Assembly: GCF_001870435.1 (NCBI RefSeq)
Contig: NZ_MDDR01000039.1
Location: forward strand, 62,001-126,000
Length of the DNA: 64,000 nt
Source of the DNA: Pseudomonas costantinii
GTDB taxonomy: Bacteria > Pseudomonadota > Gammaproteobacteria > Pseudomonadales > Pseudomonadaceae
Reading direction: 5' to 3'
The first letter of the stretch is position 1; each line of letters starts with the position of its first letter. Positions 7,433-16,259 of this stretch are shown here, piece after piece. Under the pieces are notes generated by a model that had not been told where the DNA came from, ran no database searches, and was given only the letters and a program-made list of their open reading frames with translations. The position numbers and the translations under genes were made by a program.

Positions 7433-9811
7433 TCACTTCCTTAACGTGGCGTTCAACCTTTGTTCGAGCGAGGTGAGGATATTTTGTGTCGTGGTATTCA
7501 CCTCATCGTCATTAAGAGTGCGCGATGGATGCTGCCAGGTCAAGCCAACTGCAAGGCTTTTTCTATGCGGATCAATACCTTTACCTTGATAAACGTCAAA
7601 TAGCCTGAGGTCTGTCAGCCATTCCCCTGCATTTTCACGGATTACATCCAGAACAGCAGTGGCGGCGACTTCACGGTCGGCGATCAGGGCCAGGTCACGA
7701 CGCACTTCAGGGAAGCGCGACAACTCGCTGAATTTAGGCATTTTGCCCGATGCAACTTCAGCCAAGACTAGCTCAAAAACGAAGACTGGGCGGTCGAGAC
7801 CAAGGGTTTTCGACAGCTCTGGGTGGATAGCACCGACGAAGCCCACCAGGCGACCTTCACGCTCAATACGTGCAGTCTGGCCTGGGTGCAACGCCGGATG
7901 GCTGCCTGGTACAAACGCGAAGTCGTCCAGTGCACCGGCAAAGCCCAACACCGCTTCCACGTCAGCTTTAACGTCGAAGAAGTCCACCACATCGCGACCC
8001 TGCGCCCAACCTTCCGGCAGACGGCTACCGCACACTACGCCCGCCAGCATCGGCTCTTGCTTCAGGCCGTCGAGTTGGCCGACAAAACGCAGGCCGCTTT
8101 CGAACATACGTACGCGATCTTGCTGACGGTTCAGGTTGTGAGACAGCGCTTTCACCAGACCCGGCCACAGCGACGAACGCATGGCAGCCATGTCGTTGGA
8201 GATTGGGTTGGCCAACAGCAACGGCTCAACGCCCGGATTGAACAGTTCGAATTGCTTAGGATCGATGAAGCTATAGGTCACTGCTTCTTGATAACCACGG
8301 GCAACCAGCAGACGGCGCAGTTCAGGCAGGTGCGCACGCGCCTCGGCCTTGGGTTGCGGCGCCAGGCGCGCTTGCGGGTAACGAACCGGCAGGCGGTTGT
8401 AGCCGTACAAACGGGCCAGTTCTTCGATCAGGTCAACTTCCAGGCTGATATCGAAACGGTGGCTTGGCACCTCAACGTGCCACTGCCCTGCCCCACCTGC
8501 GGTAATACCCAGGCCGAGAGCTGACAACAGTTGCTCGATTTCAGCAGGATCGATCACTAGACCGAGCATTTGCTCAACGCTTTTGGCGCGCAGGGTGATC
8601 GGTGCAACGGATGGCAGGTACTGCTCACTGACGGTTTCGGTGATCGGGCCGGCTTCGCCACCGGTGATTTCCAGCAGCAGGCCAGTAGCGCGCTCCATGG
8701 CTTCACGGGCCAGCTTCCAGTCAACGCCACGCTCGTAGCGGTGCGAAGCATCCGTGTGCAGGCCATAAGAGCGGGCCTTGCCAGCGATTGCGATCTGGTC
8801 GAAGAACGCGCTCTCAAGGAAAATGTCACGCGTGGTTGCAGATACGCCGCTATGCTCGCCCCCCATCACGCCGGCAATCGCCAGGGCGCGGGAATGGTCA
8901 GCGATCACCAAGGTATCGGCGCGCAGGGTAACTTCCTGGCCGTCGAGCAGCACCAGCTTCTCGCCTTCTTCAGCCATACGAACACGAATGCCGCCGTTGA
9001 TCTCGGCAAGATCGAAAGCATGCAGAGGCTGGCCCAGCTCAAGCATCACGTAGTTGGTGATGTCGACAGCAGCATCGATGCTGCGCACGTCGGCGCGACG
9101 CAGGCGTTCAACCATCCACAGTGGTGTTGGTTTGGACAGGTCGACGTTACGGATCACCCGACCCAGGTAACGTGGGCAAGCATTGGGGGCCAACACGTCA
9201 ATAGGACGTACTTCGTCGTGCACCGCCGCCACGGAGATAACCACTGGACGGGTGACGGGAGCGTTGTACAGCGCGCCCACTTCACGGGCCAGGCCAGCCA
9301 GGGACAGGCAGTCGCCGCGGTTCGGGGTCAGGTCGACCTCGATGCTGGCGTCTTCCAGTTCCAGGTAGACACGGATGTCCTGACCTACCGGTGCATCGAC
9401 CGGCAGTTCCATCAGGCCATCGTTGCCCTCACCTACCTGCAGTTCAGCCTGGGAGCACAACATACCGTTGGACTCGACGCCGCGCAGCTTGGCCTTCTTG
9501 ATCTTGAAGTCGCCTGGCAGTTCGGCGCCGATCATGGCGAACGGAATCTTCAGGCCCGGGCGCACGTTAGGCGCTCCGCACACGACCTGGAAGGTTTCTG
9601 AGCCATTGCTGACCTGACACACACGCAATTTATCGGCATCCGGGTGCTGTTCGGTGCTCAGCACCTCGCCCACGACCACGCCACTGAAAACACCGGCGGC
9701 CGGCGTAACGCTATCGACCTCAAGACCGGCCATCGACAGACGAGCAACCAGCTCGTCGCGATCTACCTGCGGGCTTACCCAGCCGCGCAGCCATTGTTCA
9801 CTGAATTTCAT
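7433..9811 (-). CDS. pheT: Phenylalanine--tRNA ligase beta subunit
   Basis: This is the 792-residue beta chain of the (alpha-beta)2 enzyme that charges tRNA-Phe. In order it has an N-terminal region, an EMAP/tRNA-binding domain (about residues 40-150, with VVVGEVLSTEQHPDADKLRV), the B3/B4 editing domain (with EIGALYNAP-like text read here as EVGALYNAP), the B5 domain, a catalytic-like core, and a C-terminal anticodon-binding ferredoxin fold (FSELSRFPEVRRDLALI, then LAVGLTWQ). Length is normal. It is separated from pheS by 26 bases, and the stop is 4 bases before ihfA. Confidence 0.97.
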   Translation of the reverse strand: MKFSEQWLRGWVSPQVDRDELVARLSMAGLEVDSVTPAAGVFSGVVVGEVLSTEQHPDADKLRVCQVSNGSETFQVVCGAPNVRPGLKIPFAMIGAELPGDFKIKKAKLRGVESNGMLCSQAELQVGEGNDGLMELPVDAPVGQDIRVYLELEDASIEVDLTPNRGDCLSLAGLAREVGALYNAPVTRPVVISVAAVHDEVRPIDVLAPNACPRYLGRVIRNVDLSKPTPLWMVERLRRADVRSIDAAVDITNYVMLELGQPLHAFDLAEINGGIRVRMAEEGEKLVLLDGQEVTLRADTLVIADHSRALAIAGVMGGEHSGVSATTRDIFLESAFFDQIAIAGKARSYGLHTDASHRYERGVDWKLAREAMERATGLLLEITGGEAGPITETVSEQYLPSVAPITLRAKSVEQMLGLVIDPAEIEQLLSALGLGITAGGAGQWHVEVPSHRFDISLEVDLIEELARLYGYNRLPVRYPQARLAPQPKAEARAHLPELRRLLVARGYQEAVTYSFIDPKQFELFNPGVEPLLLANPISNDMAAMRSSLWPGLVKALSHNLNRQQDRVRMFESGLRFVGQLDGLKQEPMLAGVVCGSRLPEGWAQGRDVVDFFDVKADVEAVLGFAGALDDFAFVPGSHPALHPGQTARIEREGRLVGFVGAIHPELSKTLGLDRPVFVFELVLAEVASGKMPKFSELSRFPEVRRDLALIADREVAATAVLDVIRENAGEWLTDLRLFDVYQGKGIDPHRKSLAVGLTWQHPSRTLNDDEVNTTTQNILTSLEQRLNATLRK

Positions 9812-9837
9812 CCTGCTCTCCTAAAGATTCGTTACGA

Positions 9838-10854
9838 CTAGCGAAATTGCGCGAGGAACCGCAAGTCGTTGTCGAAGAACAGACGCAAGTCGTTCACGCC
9901 GTAACGCAGCATGGCCAGACGCTCAACGCCCATGCCGAAGGCAAAGCCCGAAAACTCTTCCGGATCGATCCCGGACATGCGCAGCACGTTGGGGTGAACC
10001 ATCCCGCAACCCATCACTTCCAGCCACCCGGTCTGTTTGCAGACGCGGCAGCCTTTGCCGCTGCACATCACGCATTCCATGTCGACTTCAGCGGATGGCT
10101 CAGTGAACGGGAAGAACGATGGACGGAAACGTACCGCCAGCTCTTTCTCGAAGAACACGCGAAGGAACTCTTCGATGGTGCCTTTGAGGTCGGCGAAGTT
10201 GATATCGCGATCGACCAGCAGGCCTTCGACCTGGTGGAACATCGGCGAATGGGTGATATCCGAGTCGCTACGGTACACACGGCCAGGGCAGACGATGCGG
10301 ATCGGCGGCTTGTTCGCTTCCATGGTGCGGACCTGTACCGGCGAGGTATGGGTGCGCAACAGCATGTTCGCGTTGAAATAGAAGGTGTCGTGCATCGACC
10401 GGGCCGGGTGATGGCCTGGGATGTTGAGCGCCTCGAAGTTGTGATAATCGTCTTCGACCTCAGGGCCTTCGGCAATGCCATAGCCAATGTGGGTGAAGAA
10501 CTGCTCGATACGTTCCAGAGTCCGAGTAATCGGATGCAGGCCGCCCGAGGTCTGGCCACGGCCAGGCAGGGTCACGTCAATGGACTCGGCGGCGAGCTTG
10601 GCCGCAAGATCGGCCTCCTCGAGCGACGCCTTGCGCGCATTGAGAACCTCTGTGACACGTTCCTTGGCGACGTTGATCAGCGCACCGACTTGCGGTCGCT
10701 CTTCGGCCGGCAAATTCCCCAGGGTCTTCATCACCTGAGTCAATTCACCCTTTTTGCCAAGGTAGTGAACCCGGATTTGCTCCAGGGCATTGATATCTTC
10801 AGCGCTTTGCACAGCCTCAAGAGCTTGAGCGACGAGCGCGTCCAGGTTTTCCAT
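9838..10854 (-). CDS. pheS: Phenylalanine--tRNA ligase alpha subunit
   Basis: This is the 338-residue catalytic alpha chain. An N-terminal coiled coil that contacts tRNA (about residues 1-85) is followed by the class II catalytic core. Motif 2 is near FHQVEGLLVD and motif 3 near the end (FGMGVERLAMLRYG, then NDLRLFFDND). A CxxC/CxxC-like cluster ECVMCSGKGCRVCKQTGW is present, typical of this subunit. GGAG lies about 10 bases before the ATG. An intrinsic terminator-like hairpin ends about 18 bases before the start, so expression may be set by attenuation. Confidence 0.97.
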   Translation of the reverse strand: MENLDALVAQALEAVQSAEDINALEQIRVHYLGKKGELTQVMKTLGNLPAEERPQVGALINVAKERVTEVLNARKASLEEADLAAKLAAESIDVTLPGRGQTSGGLHPITRTLERIEQFFTHIGYGIAEGPEVEDDYHNFEALNIPGHHPARSMHDTFYFNANMLLRTHTSPVQVRTMEANKPPIRIVCPGRVYRSDSDITHSPMFHQVEGLLVDRDINFADLKGTIEEFLRVFFEKELAVRFRPSFFPFTEPSAEVDMECVMCSGKGCRVCKQTGWLEVMGCGMVHPNVLRMSGIDPEEFSGFAFGMGVERLAMLRYGVNDLRLFFDNDLRFLAQFR

Positions 10855-10872
10855 GTACAGACTCCAGATACA

Positions 10873-10908
10873 AAATAGGGGAAGAGCTTGAAGGCTCTTC
10901 CCCTATTT
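10873..10908 (-). terminator. Strong hairpin with U-rich tail in the pheS leader (attenuator or terminator)
   Basis: There is a perfect 15-bp stem (10873-10887 with 10894-10908, core GGGGAAGAGC/GCTCTTCCCC) with a 6-base loop. On the minus strand it is followed by TGTATC after a UAUUU stretch. It separates rplT from pheS. In enterobacteria pheST is controlled by attenuation through the pheM leader. Here the hairpin position fits a terminator between the ribosomal genes and pheS, but I see no clean Phe-rich leader peptide. Confidence 0.75.
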
Positions 10909-10919
10909 AAGACGTTTAC

Positions 10920-10949
10920 CACCTTGGGCTACAGGAGCAGCCCAGGGTG
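10920..10949 (-). promoter_or_regulatory. Second hairpin upstream of the pheS attenuator
   Basis: An 11-bp stem with one mismatch (10920-10930 with 10939-10949) and an 8-base loop lies between the rplT stop and the 15-bp hairpin. It may be the alternative (anti-terminator) partner region or simply stabilise the rplT 3' end. This is inferred from base pairing by eye. Confidence 0.45.
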
Positions 10950-10963
10950 ACTGTCGGGGGTAC

Positions 10964-11320
10964 TTAAGCCAAGGTGGCTTTAGCTTTCTCGACAATCGCA
11001 GCAAACACCGCTTTTTCGTTCACGGCCAGTTCAGCCAGAACCTTACGGTCGATTTCGATGGACGCTTTTTTCAGGCCAGCGATGAAACGGCTGTAGGACA
11101 GACCGTTAACACGTGCACCAGCGTTGATACGAGCGATCCACAGAGCGCGGAACTGACGTTTTTTCTGACGACGGTCGCGGTAGGCGTATTGGCCAGCCTT
11201 GATTACCGCTTGCTTGGCAACACGGAATACGCGTGAACGCGCGCCGTAGTAGCCTTTAGCAAGTTTCAGAATTTTTTTGTGACGTTTACGGGCAATGACG
11301 CCACGCTTTACACGAGCCAT
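10964..11320 (-). CDS. rplT: 50S ribosomal protein L20
   Basis: This is a 118-residue, strongly basic protein that binds 23S rRNA early in large-subunit assembly. It starts MARVKRGVIARKRHKKILKL and contains GARSRVFRVAKQAV and the conserved RQFRALWIARINA. In E. coli L20 represses rpmI and rplT translation by binding its own leader. The 28-base rpmI-rplT spacing is compatible with coupled translation. Confidence 0.98.
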   Translation of the reverse strand: MARVKRGVIARKRHKKILKLAKGYYGARSRVFRVAKQAVIKAGQYAYRDRRQKKRQFRALWIARINAGARVNGLSYSRFIAGLKKASIEIDRKVLAELAVNEKAVFAAIVEKAKATLA

Positions 11321-11348
11321 GAGTTACTTCCTCTATTCTTGACTAAAA

Positions 11349-11543
11349 TTAACGAAGGCGCAGCATGCGCTCGACTTTTGCCACGTCAGACGGATGCAGC
11401 AAGCTGCTACCGCGCAGTTGACGCTTACGCTTGGTCGACATTTTGGTCAGGATGTGGCTCTTGAAAGCGTGCTTGTGCTTGATACCGTTAGCAGTTTTCA
11501 GAAACCGCTTAGCAGCACCACTTTTAGTTTTCATCTTTGGCAT
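11349..11543 (-). CDS. rpmI: 50S ribosomal protein L35
   Basis: This is a 64-residue basic protein (MPKMKTKSGAAKRFLKTANG, then KRKRQLRGSSLLHPSDVAKV) of the normal family length. It lies between infC and rplT on the minus strand, in the conserved infC-rpmI-rplT order. Confidence 0.98.
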   Translation of the reverse strand: MPKMKTKSGAAKRFLKTANGIKHKHAFKSHILTKMSTKRKRQLRGSSLLHPSDVAKVERMLRLR

Positions 11544-11602
11544 GTTCGGTACTCCGCATTCAGTTGATAAACATAATCAGAAGGCCTGCCGTGCCCTATT
11601 GA

Positions 11603-12154
11603 TTACTTCTTCTTTTTCGGGGCGATGACCATAATAAGCTGGCGTCCTTCCATCTTAGGATGCTGTTCGACCGAACCGTACTCGAGCAGGTCAGCTTCAA
11701 CCCGCTTGAGGAGTTCCATCCCCAGCTCCTGGTGCGCCATCTCACGGCCGCGGAATCGCAAGGATACCTTGGCCCTGTCCCCATCACTCAGGAAACGTAC
11801 CAGGTTGCGCAGTTTTACCTGGTAATCCCCTTCCTCCGTCCCTGGACGAAACTTGATTTCTTTTACTTGAATCTGCTTCTGGTTCTTCTTCGCTGCGGCA
11901 ACCTGCTTCTTCTTTTCGAAGATCGACTTGCCGTAGTCCATCACCCGGCAAACGGGTGGGATTGCATCAGCGGAGATTTCCACCAGGTCCAATTTGGACT
12001 CTTCAGCAATACGAAGCGCTTCATCAATCGAGACGATGCCAATCTGCTCGCCGTCAGCGCCAATTAACCGAACCTCGCGTGCCGAGATATTCTCGTTGAT
12101 CGGGGCTTTCGGTGCAGCTCGTTTATCTTGTCTCATTTCACGCTTAATAATAAT
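11603..12154 (-). CDS. infC: Translation initiation factor IF-3, with an AUU start
   Basis: IF-3 binds the 30S subunit and rejects non-canonical starts. The N-domain (INENISAREVRLIGADGEQ) and C-domain (VKEIKFRPGTEEGDYQVKLR, then IAPKKKK at the end) are clear. No ATG, GTG or TTG gives the full family length of 183. The first ATG (12136) would cut six residues. Upstream in frame are three ATT codons in a row after GGAG, and the first (12154) shares one base with the thrS TAA stop. The exact ATT used is uncertain, because spacing from GGAG favours the second or third. An AUU start lets IF-3 repress its own translation, as known in E. coli. Confidence 0.93.
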   Translation of the reverse strand: MIIKREMRQDKRAAPKAPINENISAREVRLIGADGEQIGIVSIDEALRIAEESKLDLVEISADAIPPVCRVMDYGKSIFEKKKQVAAAKKNQKQIQVKEIKFRPGTEEGDYQVKLRNLVRFLSDGDRAKVSLRFRGREMAHQELGMELLKRVEADLLEYGSVEQHPKMEGRQLIMVIAPKKKK

Positions 12155-14076
12155 TACTCCGAATCTGGGCGACCACGCCGGGAAACCGCTTGCGCGAGGA
12201 ACTCAGCGAACTGGGCGACGGGCATCGAGCCCAGGTCAGCACCTTCACGAGTACGCACAGCGACAGTCTGCATCTCGACTTCCCGATCTCCGATAACCAA
12301 AAGATAGGGAACCTTGAGCAAAGTATGCTCGCGGATTTTAAAGCCGATCTTTTCATTTCTCAAGTCGGACTTGGCACGAAATCCGCTTTCGTTGAGAGTT
12401 TTTTCAACTTCAGCGGCAAAATCTGCCTGTTTATCAGTGATATTCATGATCACTGCCTGGGTCGGAGCCAGCCACGCAGGGAACGCACCCTCGTAGTGCT
12501 CGATCAGGATCCCGACGAACCGTTCGAACGAACCGAGGATCGCCCGGTGCAGCATAACCGGGTGTTTACGGCTGTTATCTTCGGAGACGTATTCGGCTCC
12601 CAGACGGATCGGCAGGTTAAAATCGAGCTGCAGGGTACCACACTGCCAGACACGGCCTAGGCAATCTTTCAGTGAGAACTCGATCTTCGGACCGTAGAAC
12701 GCACCCTCCCCCGGCTGCAGATCGTACGCAAGCCCCGCACTGTCCAGCGCAGCGGCCAGTGCAGCTTCGGCGCGATCCCACAGCTCGTCGGAGCCGACGC
12801 GTTTTTCCGGACGAGTGGACAGTTTCATTTCGACTTCGGTAAAGCCGAAATCGCGATAAACGTCCATGGTCAGCTTGATGAACGCAGCGGATTCAGCCTG
12901 CATCTGCTCTTCTGTGCAGAAGATGTGGGCGTCATCCTGAGTGAAGCCGCGCACGCGCATGATGCCGTGCAGAGCACCCGATGGCTCGTTACGGTGACAG
13001 GCACCAAACTCGGCCAAGCGCATCGGCAACTCGCGGTAGCTCTTCAGGCCTTGGTTGAACACCTGCACGTGACATGGGCAGTTCATTGGCTTGATGGCGT
13101 AGTCGCGGTTTTCCGACTGAGTGGTGAACATATTGTCGGCGTAGTTGGCCCAGTGCCCGGATTTCTCCCATAGGCTGCGATCAACAACCTGCGGAGTCTT
13201 GATTTCCAGGTAGCCGTTTTCACGCTGTACCTTGCGCATGTACTGCTCGAGCACCTGGTACAGGGTCCAGCCGTTCGGGTGCCAGAACACCATGCCCGGC
13301 GCTTCTTCCTGGAGGTGAAACAGGTTCAGGCGCTTGCCGATCTTGCGATGGTCGCGCTTCTCGGCTTCTTCGATGCGCTGGATGTAGGCGGCCAGTTGCT
13401 TTTTGTCAGCCCAGGCAGTGCCGTAGATCCGCTGCAGTTGCTCGTTCTTCGCATCGCCGCGCCAGTAGGCACCGGACAGCTTGGTCAGTTTGAACGACTT
13501 GAGGAAGCGCGTGTTCGGCACGTGCGGGCCACGGCACATGTCGACATATTCTTCGTGGTAGTACAGGCCCATGGCCTGCTCATCCGGCATGTCTTCCACC
13601 AGACGCAGCTTGTAGTCCTCACCACGAGCAGTGAATACGTCGATCACTTCGGCGCGCGGAGTGACCTTCTTGATTACGTCGTAATCTTTTTCGATCAGCG
13701 CGTGCATGCGCTGCTCGATAGCCGCCAGGTCGTCCGGAGTGAAAGGACGCTCGTAGGCGATATCGTAATAGAAGCCTTCATCGATGACCGGGCCGATCAC
13801 CATTTTCGCGGTTGGGTACAGTTGTTTGACCGCGTGGCCAATCAAGTGCGCGCAAGAGTGGCGAATGATCTCCAGCCCCTCTTGATCCTTGGGCGTAATG
13901 ATTTGCAGGCTGGCATCGGTGGTGATCAGGTCGCTGGCGTCAACCAGCTTGCCGTCGACTTTGCCGGCCACGGTGGCTTTGGCCAGGCCCGCACCAATGG
14001 ATGCAGCGACCTCGGCTACGGAAACCGAATGATCAAATGAACGTTGACTGCCGTCGGGAAGAGTAATAGTTGGCAT
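12154..14076 (-). CDS. thrS: Threonine--tRNA ligase
   Basis: This is a 640-residue class II synthetase. In order it has the TGS domain (MPTITLPDGSQRSFDH), the editing domain with HSCAHLIGHAVKQLYP, the catalytic core with zinc ligands (MNCPCHVQVF and later histidines), and the C-terminal anticodon-binding domain ending near the ThrRS-typical VRTREGADLGSM. ATG 14076 has a strong GGAGG upstream. An open frame of 11 further codons is not supported. It is the first gene of the operon thrS-infC-rpmI-rplT-pheS-pheT-ihfA. Confidence 0.98.
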   Translation of the reverse strand: MPTITLPDGSQRSFDHSVSVAEVAASIGAGLAKATVAGKVDGKLVDASDLITTDASLQIITPKDQEGLEIIRHSCAHLIGHAVKQLYPTAKMVIGPVIDEGFYYDIAYERPFTPDDLAAIEQRMHALIEKDYDVIKKVTPRAEVIDVFTARGEDYKLRLVEDMPDEQAMGLYYHEEYVDMCRGPHVPNTRFLKSFKLTKLSGAYWRGDAKNEQLQRIYGTAWADKKQLAAYIQRIEEAEKRDHRKIGKRLNLFHLQEEAPGMVFWHPNGWTLYQVLEQYMRKVQRENGYLEIKTPQVVDRSLWEKSGHWANYADNMFTTQSENRDYAIKPMNCPCHVQVFNQGLKSYRELPMRLAEFGACHRNEPSGALHGIMRVRGFTQDDAHIFCTEEQMQAESAAFIKLTMDVYRDFGFTEVEMKLSTRPEKRVGSDELWDRAEAALAAALDSAGLAYDLQPGEGAFYGPKIEFSLKDCLGRVWQCGTLQLDFNLPIRLGAEYVSEDNSRKHPVMLHRAILGSFERFVGILIEHYEGAFPAWLAPTQAVIMNITDKQADFAAEVEKTLNESGFRAKSDLRNEKIGFKIREHTLLKVPYLLVIGDREVEMQTVAVRTREGADLGSMPVAQFAEFLAQAVSRRGRPDSE

Positions 14077-14442
14077 GGCGCCTCCTCTCCTAGTGGTGAC
14101 CCCTACCAAAGGTCACGTGGGTTGGGATGAGCCAGTACAAGATCCAATACCAGGCCGTTCAGTGATGAACGCCTGCCTTACAGCGGCAGGAGCCTTTCGG
14201 CCAACCGATAATCGAACCAGAGTGACTGGAGTGAGCTAAACATAACGTGGCAAGGCGGCATATGGCACGCCTGGAAATTGCCAAGCGCAAGATGCTAGCA
14301 CAGATGAACGGTCATCGTGCTGGCGCCACCTTATGTAAGGACAAATTCCAGGTTTTATAACCCCGAAAGTGAACTTGGGCTGTACGCCGAGCCTCAAACC
14401 CGCTGAAAATCGCTGTTCGTCCTCGAATCAAAGGAGCACTTC
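14077..14442 (-). promoter_or_regulatory. thrS leader and promoter region, no gene seen
   Basis: This is a 366-base spacer between divergent genes. Next to thrS, two small hairpins occur in tandem: CGTTCA/TGAACG around 14152-14174 and CCTGCC/GGCAGG around 14172-14190. In E. coli ThrS represses itself through a structured leader, and a similar role here is possible but not shown. Nothing codes in the remainder. Confidence 0.35.
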
Positions 14443-14757
14443 ATGATGCGTTTTACCTCGACCCTCGCTCTCGCCGCTTCCCTGACCCTCCTTTCCCTCG
14501 GCGCGCAAGCCGCAGCACCGTCAAACTGGCCAGCCGGTGCACGCGACAGTTTCGTCAAAGATTGCAGTGCAGCCGCCCAACAAAGCGTTGATGCCAAAAC
14601 TGCCAAAGACCATTGCGAATGCGGCGCCGACAAGATCAACGCCGAATTGAGCACTGCGGAAATCAAGGAACTCATGACCAACCAGAACGCCAGCCCGGAG
14701 CTTAAAAACAAAGCAGTTTCGGCTATTTCGTCCTGCAAAGTCGTGAAGAAAAACTAA
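14443..14757 (+). CDS. Small secreted cysteine-containing protein, unknown function
   Basis: This 104-residue protein has a signal peptide (MMRFTSTLALAASLTLLSLG, cleavage likely after AQA near residue 24). The mature part has four cysteines (DCSAAAQ, HCECGADK, SSCKVVKKN), so disulfides are likely in the periplasm. AGGAG lies ahead of the ATG. I do not recognise a named family. It is divergent from thrS and stands as a single gene. Confidence 0.75.
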   Translation: MMRFTSTLALAASLTLLSLGAQAAAPSNWPAGARDSFVKDCSAAAQQSVDAKTAKDHCECGADKINAELSTAEIKELMTNQNASPELKNKAVSAISSCKVVKKN

Positions 14758-14868
14758 TATCGGCCACTGATCAGACGGCTATTTTGCTGAAAAAACAGCC
14801 TCAAACCTGCCATTTCTCACAAATTACGCAGCTTTTACGGCTTTTTTTACTAGCTTAGATTTTGCACC

Positions 14869-14891
14869 AAAGCCCCGTAAAACGGGGCTTT
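14869..14891 (+). terminator. Possible terminator after the small secreted protein gene
   Basis: A perfect 10-bp stem AAAGCCCCGT/ACGGGGCTTT with a 3-base loop lies about 110 bases downstream of the stop at 14757. The U-tract is only part of the stem. Confidence 0.55.
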
Positions 14892-15046
14892 CAGCCGGTC
14901 AGAGCACTAAATGTAGCGCTATTGATTAGCAAACAATGCCTTGGGGGGGCTCCCAAGCCGAACATTTCGACTATGATAGCCCGGTGTGCCCAGTTGGCCT
15001 GAGCAGCACAGCACTACTGAAAATATATGTTTCTTGGAGATACACC

Positions 15047-15259
15047 ATGTCTAATCGCCAAACCGGCACCGTTAAATGGTTCAACGATGAAAAAGGCTTC
15101 GGCTTCATCACTCCTCAAGGTGGCGGTGACGACCTGTTCGTACACTTCAAAGCTATCGAAAGCGACGGTTTCAAAAGCCTGAAAGAAGGCCAAACCGTTT
15201 CCTTCGTGGCTGAGAAAGGCCAAAAGGGTATGCAAGCTGCACAGGTTCGCCCAGAGTAA
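15047..15259 (+). CDS. Cold-shock family protein (CspA type)
   Basis: This is a 70-residue single-strand nucleic acid binding protein that melts RNA structure. RNP1 is KGFGFITP and RNP2 is DDLFVHF, on a five-stranded barrel. The start MSNRQTGTVKWFND has TTGGAG upstream. The open frame continues 37 codons further but without a start context. Several paralogs occur in Pseudomonas, and I cannot say whether this copy is cold-induced. Confidence 0.95.
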   Translation: MSNRQTGTVKWFNDEKGFGFITPQGGGDDLFVHFKAIESDGFKSLKEGQTVSFVAEKGQKGMQAAQVRPE

Positions 15260-15274
15260 TTTCTGCGCCGATCT

Positions 15275-15305
15275 AAAAAACCCCGTCCATGTGACGGGGT
15301 TTTTT
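15275..15305 (+). terminator. Intrinsic terminator of the cold-shock gene
   Basis: A perfect stem AAAAAACCCCGTC/GACGGGGTTTTTT sits 15 bases after the stop and ends in a run of T. The A-run on the other side makes it usable for the convergent lipoprotein gene too. Confidence 0.9.
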
Positions 15306-15332
15306 ATGGGTGAAGCAAAAGCCGGAAGACTA

Positions 15333-15653
15333 TCAGCCGCAGTTGACTCGCGTGATCACCAGATTGTCATCAGTGTTCAGGTTCAGGCGGTCGGAGCGGT
15401 ACTCCAGCGTGATCATGTCATTGGGCTTGAGGATCCGCGCATTCTGCGCCCCGGCACGGGTACGCGCCTGGTCCAGCAACTGGGGAGAGGCTTTCTGGCC
15501 GATTGCGAACTCGGCAGCCTTCGACTCACAGCGGCTATGAGCAGCGTCAGCAACGGTAGCGTCTTTGCCTGGCTCAGGGGCACCCGGGGTGCTGCAACCC
15601 GCCAACGCGAGTGCTGCCAATAAAGTACCGAATGATGCGAGCTTCCAAGGCAT
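15333..15653 (-). CDS. Lipoprotein of the I78 peptidase-inhibitor family
   Basis: This is a 106-residue protein with a lipoprotein signal (LAALALAGCSTPG, lipid cysteine near residue 20). The C-terminal part carries the I78 signature GQKASPQLLDQARTRAGA and MITLEYRSDRLNLNTDD, ending VITRVNCG. Family members are small potato-inhibitor-like folds that can block serine proteases. A housekeeping role in the envelope is possible. The target is unknown. It is convergent with the cold-shock gene. Confidence 0.85.
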   Translation of the reverse strand: MPWKLASFGTLLAALALAGCSTPGAPEPGKDATVADAAHSRCESKAAEFAIGQKASPQLLDQARTRAGAQNARILKPNDMITLEYRSDRLNLNTDDNLVITRVNCG

Positions 15654-15797
15654 GAAGCCTCCTATGATAAAAAATGGAAAGAGATCGTGCGACAGCGGTA
15701 AGGCGGATTGGTTTCAAGACGTAAACCGCCAATGGGCAAGTCTGCCTGACTCTCGACCGGCATTTGTTCGGTCAATCGTCACCAGATATGAACGTAC

Positions 15798-16106
15798 TCA
15801 GTAGATGTCGATGTAGTCAAACGGTGGCGTTGGCCAGTTCTGCTTCAGGGCATTGAATATCTGCGTCACCCAGACTTCATCGCTTGCCGCCACGTTACCG
15901 ACATAACCTGACCCTTTGGCCCAGGTTTCCAGGCGAAACAACAGCCCATCGATCTCCACGCCCCCCACGGTCTTCCCGGAGGAGATGTAAGCAATACCGG
16001 TCTTGGTCACCCGCAACTGGGTATGTTCGTCATCACTGGCACTGGCGAGCAGTTGGCGCACGGCGGCCAACGTAAGGTTCTCGGGGTTATTCAAATCGAT
16101 CTGCAC
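15798..16106 (-). CDS. Conserved hypothetical protein, about 102 aa
   Basis: I do not recognise a named family. The conserved-looking core is NLTLAAVRQLLASASDDEHT, RVTKTGIAYISS, and the tail WPTPPFDYIDIY. It is acidic, with no signal peptide. I chose GTG 16106 (start VQIDLNNPENL), which removes an unlikely Cys- and Arg-rich N-terminus. The frame remains open up to 16211, and an ATG at codon 18 of that frame is the alternative. No operon partner is visible. Confidence 0.6.
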   Translation of the reverse strand: MQIDLNNPENLTLAAVRQLLASASDDEHTQLRVTKTGIAYISSGKTVGGVEIDGLLFRLETWAKGSGYVGNVAASDEVWVTQIFNALKQNWPTPPFDYIDIY

Positions 16107-16259
16107 GCGGTGTTTCCCGGCAATTAGACAGAACGCCAGTGTCGCACACCCCCCCTTCATTCCTAAGTAGCAGTGCCAAATGCGGCGCAAAATGGTTAAC
16201 TGAGCCCGCAATAACCGCTTTCCAGCGCACTACCCAGCCTTTCAGACTCGTGAGCCTCC

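Noticed and set aside
8570..9601. 343-codon + strand frame opposite pheT
   Set aside because: Antisense shadow of an essential, well-conserved gene.
10740..10922. 60-codon frame over the pheS leader hairpin with several Phe codons, considered as a pheM-like leader peptide
   Set aside because: It starts with GTG with no clear ribosome site, its Phe codons are within the terminator stem rather than before it, and it reads far into pheS in another frame. Kept only as a remark in the attenuator finding.
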